Shown here piece by piece: positions 61,101-64,000 of a stretch of DNA of 64,000 nt. The stretch comes from Eublepharis macularius (Eukaryota; Chordata; Lepidosauria; Squamata; Eublepharidae). The position numbers and the translations under genes are program-made. The notes beneath the pieces were generated by a model. It saw nothing but the letters and a program-made list of their open reading frames with translations. It made no database searches and was not told the DNA's origin. Location of the stretch: contig NC_072801.1 in the NCBI RefSeq assembly GCF_028583425.1, positions 9,630,001 to 9,694,000 on the forward strand, read 5' to 3'. The stretch's first letter is position 1, and each line of letters opens with the position of its first letter.

Positions 61101-63361
61101 CCTTGAGCCATCAGCATTCTGTGGGGCAACTGATTTTGAAGCTGTGCAAGACTTGTGGGGTTTCAGGAGGCAGTCAGCTGAATAAGCTTTAGGCAATGGT
61201 AAGATTGGAGGTCCTTTGCAGACACCCTATTGCTTTACCGCTCTTCTGTTCCCACAGCTGGTGCTTGGTCCTAGTGGAGTACTCCAGGGGATACGTCCCG
61301 GGAAATGCTATGTGGACATGTCCACCGTGGATGCAGACACTGTTACGGAGCTGGCCCAGGTAACCACACTGGACTTGAACGTCAGGTGCTTGTCAGGGTG
61401 GCCCTGGTGGCATTGCATGGGCTTCCCTCTCAGTCAATGTAGTGTGTTCTCCTCAGCATTATTGTTCTCGGGCAGGGATTCTCATACTGCAGGTCAAGAC
61501 TCCAGAGTGAGTTACAACTTTCTTGCCAGGCAGACTGCAGGACCAGGAGGGAGGAGAGGGAGCAGGGTGGCATGAGAGAAGGAAAGAATAAACAGTTGTT
61601 TATAACGCATAGCAAAGTATGTCACTTGTTCATTGTTAACTGATACGAGATTCTTGCATTTTATGTTAGTGGGAAGAAGATAGTGGGGAGTTTCTTTGTG
61701 AGCAGTCTCAAAAAGCAATTAAAAACTGAGTCCTGTTCCAAGTGGTTTGAGGCAATTTAAGAATGAGAAAACTAGCATGTCCCCCACCACCCAAATGACT
61801 AGAAAGTGACAGCTGTGGTCAAAGATTTAGCCTAGTTACACCCTGCTTTTTTGTTTCTTTTTAATCCATGCTGGCGCCCAAAAATGCTTAAATACACAAA
61901 ACTGTGTCATTAGTAAAACAAGCAACAAGAAGTAAGAATTTTTAACATGTTTATTTGCTTAGCCCAGGGCACCTCAACTGCAAAATGTGCCTGTTTTCTT
62001 TCTCCCCAAAGCATGTCTCCTGTCTTGGAACTAGAGGTGGGCACGAACAGCAATACGAACAAAAAAAAGCCACGGACAGCTCCATCTGCTGTTCGCGAGC
62101 AAGCTGTTCGTGAGGCTCCATTTCCCAGCAAACGTGTTCGTTCCAAGTCCTCTTTGTGGCGTTCGTCAGCCATTCATAAAGCCAGACAGTCTGGTGCCTT
62201 TCAATCAGTTCCCCTGGCAACATAGGCATGGACTGTCTGAACTCTGTCTGAGCTCCTTCTGGCTTTCCTTCTGGCTTGTAACCCCTCAAAATAGCTTCCA
62301 GCGGACAGTCCAGTTTTTGCCACTGTGAAGAGAAAATGACATGAAAGGGGGAGACCCATTGATCATGCCTTTCTCGGGGTGCAATGTCTCTGAAACTTGC
62401 AAATTTGGTGGGTATTGGACATTGGGAAGGTCAGTTTGTAACCCCTCAAAGTAGCTTCCAGCAGACAGTCCAGTCTTTGCTGCTGTGAAGAGAAAATGAC
62501 ATGAAAGGGGAAGACCCATGGATCATGCCTTTCTCAGGGTGCAATCTCTCTGAAACTTCGGGGGTTTTCAGAGGACAGTGAGGACTATTTCTCCTGCAAA
62601 TTTGGTGGGTATTGGACATTGGGAAGGAAGGTCAGTTTGTAACTCCTCAATTGGCTTCCAGCAGACAGTCCGTTTTTTGCCACTGTAAACAGAAAATGAC
62701 GTGAAAGGGGGAGACCCATGGACTCTCCTTTCCCCGGTTCAAGTTCACCTTAGTCCCAAGGGGGCCATTCTGGCTCCCACGAACCTCCAACTACAAACAT
62801 CTTCGTGAACATGTCATGTCCATCGATGTTCGTGAATCCCTGTTTGTGGATGGCAACGAACATCGTGTTTGGTTTTTTCCCCTGTTTGTGCCCATCTCTA
62901 TTTGGAACCCCCTGTTATGTTTTTCTCAAACACTGCACTGTCATTCTATTACTGACACAGTCATTTATAACAGAGTGAGATTAGGACATGTTTTGTCATC
63001 ACAGCAGCTCTTTGCTAAAAAGCCAGGTAAAAATGCAGAAAAAATTAATAGGTCAACTGGCTTTTCTTTATTTTCCTCTCTGGTTTTCTGGATGACTGAT
63101 GCTGTATTCCTTTTTGGTATCTTGGCTTGTATAGCTTGTGTGTGTCTTGTATATGCATACGTAATTGGGGAACTCTCTTTTTCTGTTGCCCCTTCCAGGT
63201 GATTGTATCCAGAGGTGGTCGCTTCCTGGAAGCACCTGTTTCAGGGAATCAACAGTTATCTAATGATGGAATGCTGGTGATCTTAGCTGCTGGGGATAGG
63301 GGCTTGTATGAAGACTGTAGTAGTTGTTTCCAGGCCATGGGGAAGACCTCATTTTTCCTAG
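25122..63361 (+). CDS. GLYR1: GLYR1 / NPAC / NDF, coding exons 1-13 (join; 3' end outside window)
   Basis: GLYR1 is a nuclear chromatin protein. Its PWWP domain binds H3K36me3 nucleosomes, it destabilises nucleosomes during elongation, and it activates the H3K4 demethylase LSD2/KDM1B. Exons: 25122-25189, 29932-29968, 32246-32325, 43450-43588, 44128-44343, 47272-47358, 50084-50140, 52962-53012, 53135-53208, 56535-56634, 59119-59229, 61258-61359, 63199-63361. All junctions are GT-AG and in phase: 1285 nt, 428 residues plus one base; human has 553. Parts: PWWP (about 16-75, [20 protein letters not shown]); AT-hook [10 protein letters not shown] (about 171-180); LSD2-binding segment [14 protein letters not shown]; Rossmann [11 protein letters not shown] from about 271; substrate-side motif APVSGNQQ, where true beta-hydroxyacid dehydrogenases have a GG, in line with the family's loss of enzymatic activity. 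ATG in strong context (gaagATGG). The N-terminus has an Ala-rich extension compared with mammals. The remaining exons lie to the right. Confidence 0.98.
25595..25965. mobile_element. Rearranged palindromic snap-back element
   Basis: Begins agatccagaggagttaaccg and ends tgctactggactctttactg, the two ends of the family also seen at 49505-49778. The middle holds several partial arm copies (gcatctgaagaagagagctg, gcatctgatgaag, catctgacaatgagagctgt), suggesting internal duplication. Confidence 0.75.
26400..26612 (+). repeat. LINE-like 3' end
   Basis: Ends in taatccaccttgagtctcag, tgagaaaggcagactataaa and a tgaaataaataataataa tail, the pattern of common squamate LINE or SINE tails. Confidence 0.45.
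28320..28672 (+). repeat. L2-type LINE fragment, C-terminal coding remnant and tail
   Basis: Reads W-N[13 protein letters not shown] near 28360, the end of L2 reverse transcriptase proteins (WNxLPxxVRxA), then a taagccactctgtgctttaa, gataaataaatgta tail. It is broken by stop codons. Confidence 0.6.
29932..29968 (+). CDS. GLYR1: GLYR1 exon 2 (PWWP core)
   Basis: 37-nt exon encoding [12 protein letters not shown], the PWWP signature. Donor GTAAGT. Lies 4.7 kb from exon 1. Confidence 0.98.
30645..30698. repeat. Perfect 24-bp inverted repeat with 6-base loop
   Basis: Arms 30645-30668 and 30675-30698 are exact reverse complements; loop is ctttcc. After a 2-base bulge the pairing continues for about five more bases. 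Confidence 0.97.
31665..31848 (+). repeat. tRNA-derived SINE
   Basis: A-box-like gtggctcagtggaagagc, gcatctctagtt, gagaccctggagagctgcca, then gatccagggtcttgttcagt. This is the order of a frequent squamate tRNA SINE. The B box is degraded, so it is not a tRNA gene. Confidence 0.7.
32246..32325 (+). CDS. GLYR1: GLYR1 exon 3 (PWWP)
   Basis: [20 protein letters not shown] then FFGTED. 80 nt, ends phase 2 at donor GTATGT. Confidence 0.98.
33690..33852 (+). repeat. tRNA-like SINE
   Basis: aatgtagtggttagcgtttc, agatccaggttggaatcacc, then a tgctttgtggagaaagacag, gatataaatgaagtaaatta tail. Confidence 0.5.
33996..34071. repeat. Imperfect tandem duplication, unit about 37 bp
   Basis: gttccccactatggggcctg and gttccccgtcatgggcctgg, each followed by gctcacctgg. 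Confidence 0.7.
37204..37373 (+). repeat. 5S-rRNA-derived SINE
   Basis: ttggaagctaaacagggttg and gtgcttggatgggagactac are the 5S internal promoter (box A/IE and box C regions), followed by a non-5S tail ending gtgatggcac. Diverged from a true 5S gene. Confidence 0.8.
39170..39186. repeat. (CA)n microsatellite
   Basis: About eight CA units. Confidence 0.95.
39946..40161. mobile_element. Palindromic element with 16-17 bp flanking repeats
   Basis: Arms ctaaagccaaagagagagag, gtaactcactg, ggggacaaaatc and, inverted, gattttgtcccc, cagtgagttactcact, tttttggctttag. Flanking direct repeats actttttcaaaagccct (39946-39962) and acttttcaaaagccct (40146-40161). No coding capacity. Confidence 0.75.
40490..40970. 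repeat. Diverged interspersed repeat, family unsure
   Basis: Runs such as aatgcatcaggcaataagaa, ggagttggcactggacaaat and gggaattccataggtgagat resemble a frequent reptile LINE-type segment (caataaaaacatc...agttggcaccagacaa...gggcattccacag). Too old to classify. Confidence 0.3.
43018..43241. mobile_element. Long palindromic repeat with exact 15-bp flanking repeats
   Basis: Element 43033-43226 (194 bp). Left arm (about 43061-43137) and right arm (about 43152-43228) are near-perfect reverse complements of some 75 bp, carrying gttttccgggctgtattgcc and cctgacgtttcgccagcagc. Flanks tctatgtaggattgt at 43018-43032 and 43227-43241 are identical. A widespread squamate family, no coding capacity. Confidence 0.9.
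43450..43588 (+). CDS. GLYR1: GLYR1 exon 4 (end of PWWP)
   Basis: [20 protein letters not shown], then [20 protein letters not shown] and AKGKDQ. 139 nt, ends phase 0 at donor GTGAGT after an 11-kb intron. Confidence 0.98.
44128..44343 (+). CDS. GLYR1: GLYR1 exon 5 (charged linker and AT-hook)
   Basis: 216 nt, phase 0 at both ends. [17 protein letters not shown] through [11 protein letters not shown] to the AT-hook [10 protein letters not shown]. In-frame, so skipping would remove 72 residues including the AT-hook. Confidence 0.97.
46555..46644. repeat. Imperfect inverted repeat, arms about 43 bp, 3-base loop
   Basis: Left arm 46555-46597 and right arm 46601-46644 pair with roughly seven mismatches plus a single-base gap. 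The stem top is gatttttgcaagag, tgt, ctcttgcaaaaatc. Confidence 0.85.
47079..47131. repeat. C/T-rich low-complexity tract
   Basis: Runs of ctctccct and polyC. Confidence 0.9.
47272..47358 (+). CDS. GLYR1: GLYR1 exon 6
   Basis: [20 protein letters not shown] then FKWPPSVSE. 87 nt, phase 0 at both ends. Donor GTGATT is weak. Confidence 0.97.
47516..48655 (+). mobile_element. L2-clade LINE, 5'-truncated, broken
   Basis: Codes for the reverse-transcriptase catalytic segment [11 protein letters not shown] near 47555, then after a frameshift around 47666 for [58 protein letters not shown] and [20 protein letters not shown], all typical of the C-terminus of L2 proteins. It ends gctctgagcccgcttggtgg and a taaataaa tail. 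The endonuclease and N-terminal RT are missing, so it cannot move on its own. Confidence 0.85.
49493..49790. mobile_element. Palindromic snap-back element with exact 12-bp flanking repeats
   Basis: Element 49505-49778 (274 bp) starts agatccagaggagttagctg and contains the inverted form cggctaactcctctggatct at about 49709-49728, with a further partial arm after it. Flanks atgttagtaaat at 49493-49504 and 49779-49790 are identical. Confidence 0.88.
50084..50140 (+). CDS. GLYR1: GLYR1 exon 7 (LSD2-binding segment)
   Basis: [19 protein letters not shown], 57 nt, phase 0. The human equivalent residues form the short peptide that sits in the LSD2 catalytic cleft (published structure, from memory). 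Confidence 0.97.
50515..50625 (+). repeat. Snap-back-type repeat fragment
   Basis: ccattggcaccataaagact, tgagcttttgtgaaccatag and ctcacttcctcaggctgct correspond to one arm of the palindromic class. Confidence 0.5.
50831..50887. promoter_or_regulatory. Cluster of CRE-like octamers
   Basis: TGACGTCG (50831), TGATGTCA (50855), TGATGTCA (50863) and TGACGTCA (50880) within 57 bp. The last is the consensus CREB/ATF site. Activity is inference. Confidence 0.5.
50989..51175. mobile_element. hAT-like non-autonomous element (diverged copy)
   Basis: Ends gttgccaacctccaggtggt and gggagctggcaac; interior attgcaactgatcccagtcc. Same family as 24488-24670 and 51612-51782. Confidence 0.65.
51612..51782. mobile_element. 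hAT-like non-autonomous element with 8-bp target duplication
   Basis: 171 bp with inverted ends agggttgccaatctccagg and cctggagctggcaaccct. Flanks tttgcagc (51604-51611) and tttgtagc (51783-51790) fit an 8-bp hAT duplication with one change. Confidence 0.75.
52440..52582 (+). repeat. LINE (L2-like) 3' end
   Basis: gttatccaccctgagcccgc, ttgcggggagggcggaatac, then aaatatgatgtaaataaat. Same tail as the L2 copy at 48.6 kb. Confidence 0.6.
52962..53012 (+). CDS. GLYR1: GLYR1 exon 8
   Basis: [17 protein letters not shown], 51 nt, phase 0, donor GTACAG. Confidence 0.97.
53094..53117. repeat. (TG)12 microsatellite at GLYR1 exon 9 acceptor
   Basis: Uninterrupted TG units ending 17 bases before exon 9, continued by an interrupted gtgtgtgcgtccccag. 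Confidence 0.95.
53135..53208 (+). CDS. GLYR1: GLYR1 exon 9
   Basis: [20 protein letters not shown] then PTDK. 74 nt, ends phase 2 at donor GTAAGA. Its acceptor follows a (TG)12 tract instead of a normal pyrimidine run. Confidence 0.97.
54118..54275 (+). repeat. SINE-like fragment
   Basis: gtgaccttgggccagtcact then a diverged 3' half ending ggaagggcaagatataattg. Confidence 0.4.
55286..55354 (+). CDS. GLYR1: Candidate GLYR1 cassette exon (69 nt, in frame)
   Basis: Lies between exons 9 and 10. Acceptor ctttctcttctgttgttag has a long pyrimidine tract; donor is cag|GTGAAT. It fits the phase-2 junction exactly and would add 23 residues, [20 protein letters not shown] then TNR, between PTDK and IGFLGLG, with no stop. 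I do not recall this segment in the canonical 553-residue protein. Whether it is spliced is inference. Confidence 0.5.
56535..56634 (+). CDS. GLYR1: GLYR1 exon 10 (Rossmann NAD-binding motif)
   Basis: [20 protein letters not shown] then [13 protein letters not shown]. Contains the GxGxxG dinucleotide loop. 100 nt, donor GTAAGC. Confidence 0.98.
57711..57791 (+). repeat. Snap-back-type repeat, left piece
   Basis: gctggtctgcagtagaacag, aggatttgagtccagtggca, cctcagagaccaaccagaac, a familiar squamate repeat head. Confidence 0.6.
57800..58878 (+). mobile_element. CR1-type LINE, 5'-truncated, broken
   Basis: Frames encode [40 protein letters not shown], then [20 protein letters not shown] and [20 protein letters not shown], the reverse-transcriptase core of CR1/Jockey-type LINEs. 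Near 58730 it reads [12 protein letters not shown] where a functional copy has FADDTKLGGVA, so the catalytic aspartate is changed. The end, aggtgttggactggataacc, ttggaggtcccttcatgatt, ctat, is a CR1 tail. Several frame breaks; not mobile. Confidence 0.85.
58879..58925 (+). repeat. Snap-back-type repeat, right piece
   Basis: tggctttcaagagccagagc then tccctccttgagcc, matching the continuation expected for 57711-57791. Confidence 0.45.
59119..59229 (+). CDS. GLYR1: GLYR1 exon 11
   Basis: [20 protein letters not shown] then [17 protein letters not shown]. 111 nt, phase 0 both ends. Identical to the human sequence as I remember it. Confidence 0.98.
59826..60002 (+). repeat. SINE-like repeat
   Basis: tttatcctgccttcttttca, tcctcacagcaaccctgtga, ggtaggcttggccaagagat. 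Same layout as 11960-12176. Confidence 0.5.
60255..60425 (+). repeat. SINE-like repeat, diverged
   Basis: tccctcacagcagccaaccc, cctgttttacagttggggaa, cagaggctgagagtgtgact, similar to MIR-like repeats. Confidence 0.45.
61258..61359 (+). CDS. GLYR1: GLYR1 exon 12
   Basis: [20 protein letters not shown] then [14 protein letters not shown]. 102 nt, phase 0, donor GTAACC. Confidence 0.98.
62024..62908. mobile_element. Non-autonomous hAT-like element with internal tandem array
   Basis: Element 62032-62900 (869 bp). Inverted ends tagaggtgggcacgaac and gtttgtgcccatctcta match at 15 of 17. Flanks cttggaac (62024-62031) and tttggaac (62901-62908) fit an 8-bp duplication. Subterminal cgaac/gttcg words are dense in the outer 150 bp on both sides, as expected for transposase binding sites. 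No transposase frame. Confidence 0.8.
62278..62740. repeat. Tandem array inside the hAT-like element
   Basis: Units begin gtaacccctcaaa at 62278 and 62438 and gtaactcctcaa at 62639. Unit 1 is 160 bp, unit 2 is 201 bp (extra segment cgggggttttcagaggacag onward), unit 3 is partial. Confidence 0.9.
63199..63361 (+). CDS. GLYR1: GLYR1 exon 13 (last in window)
   Basis: [20 protein letters not shown] through [16 protein letters not shown] to KTSFFL. 163 nt, ends phase 1 at donor GTAATA. The next exon would start within GEVGNAAKM. Confidence 0.98.
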
Positions 63362-64000
63362 GTAATACTCTCCATTCCAAGATTAAAGGGAATTTTGATA
63401 GATTAATCTTACACAGATGCCAGCACGATTCACTTACCCACACAATTTTCTGTTCATGTAGGACCAAGGCAAGCTTGTATCCCCATGCACAGAGGTGGAA
63501 GGAAGCATGGTTTAGTCAAGAGAACAGAAAATTGTCATTGGTGCTATCAATTCAAGCTGTAAATAGACAACTTGTGAAAGGGAGGGAATTATTTTCTCCA
63601 CTGTTTTATTATATTGCCACCTTTTGCATTCTTCTGAGGAAGTAGTAGCCTTGTACTTAGGAGACCAATCACTGCTACGAACCAGGATTCTTATGTATGT
63701 TAACATGCATTGGGAGGGTGGGATTAACCCTGTGTTTCACAAGGCGATCTTGAATAGAGCCAAGGCTTGTACCATTCTAGGTGTTCAGTGCCAACAAACA
63801 TCTTAAACTCAATCCACCATCTCAGACTCTACCAGTTTAAAGAATATGGGGTAGATATATTGGGGTTGCTTAAAACCAGTGAGGAACTGTGGCATTGCAT
63901 GGTGAGAAAACTGATACAGTGGAAGCTGCACCACCAAAGTCTGTATAACCTGCCCCAGTTGGTTTTTTTCCCCTTGGCATTTTACGGAACAAAAAGTCTT
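63362..64000 (+). other. GLYR1 intron 13, partial
   Basis: Ordinary intronic sequence to the end of the window. I see no exon or named repeat. Confidence 0.5.

Larger units (their letters stand above)
59230..61257 (+). other. GLYR1 intron 11
   Basis: Two SINE-like repeats (59826-60002 and 60255-60425); the rest is unremarkable. Confidence 0.5.
61360..63198 (+). other. GLYR1 intron 12
   Basis: Carries the hAT-like element 62032-62900. The flanking sequence has no feature I recognise. Confidence 0.6.

Noticed and set aside
62278-62740. Possible CRISPR-like or satellite array
   Set aside because: Units of 160-201 bp without spacers, enclosed by transposon ends in a vertebrate intron.

Overview
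The window is vertebrate nuclear DNA. Three intron-bearing genes show the conserved order PPL > < UBN1 | GLYR1 >, which matches human 16p13.3. The repeats point to a squamate reptile, probably a gecko-like lizard: palindromic snap-back repeats, a 5S-rRNA-derived SINE, tRNA-derived SINEs, L2 and CR1 LINE fragments and non-autonomous hAT elements. The species call is an inference from repeat flavour, not a proof.

Layout. (1) 1-1211 (+) is the 3' end of the last exon of periplakin (PPL), followed by its 3'UTR. (2) About 2.3-24.3 kb (-) is a complete ubinuclein-1 gene (UBN1): 16 coding exons joining in frame to 1120 codons, a 3'UTR of about 2.9 kb that converges on PPL, and a non-coding first exon in a CpG-rich promoter. 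(3) 23.9-25.2 kb is a divergent promoter region shared by UBN1 and GLYR1, now interrupted by a hAT-like element. (4) 25122-63361 (+) holds the first 13 coding exons of GLYR1 (NPAC/NDF), covering the PWWP domain, AT-hook, LSD2-binding segment and the first part of the dehydrogenase fold. The gene continues beyond the window.

Function. UBN1 is the H3.3-binding subunit of the HIRA histone chaperone. GLYR1 reads H3K36me3 chromatin, destabilises nucleosomes and activates the demethylase LSD2. Two chromatin regulators therefore share a head-to-head promoter. PPL is a desmosome-associated cytolinker with no evident functional link to them.

I see no prokaryotic operon, CRISPR array, phage or complete mobile element with an intact gene. 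The points most worth following are: a 69-nt in-frame candidate cassette exon in GLYR1; a 97%-identical inverted repeat pair bracketing the two exons that encode the UBN1 histone-binding HRD; palindromic repeats flanked by 12-17 bp direct repeats of the LINE type; a UG-repeat in place of a pyrimidine tract at a GLYR1 splice acceptor; and an 869-bp hAT-like element with an internal tandem array. All are readings by eye; no alignment or database search was run.
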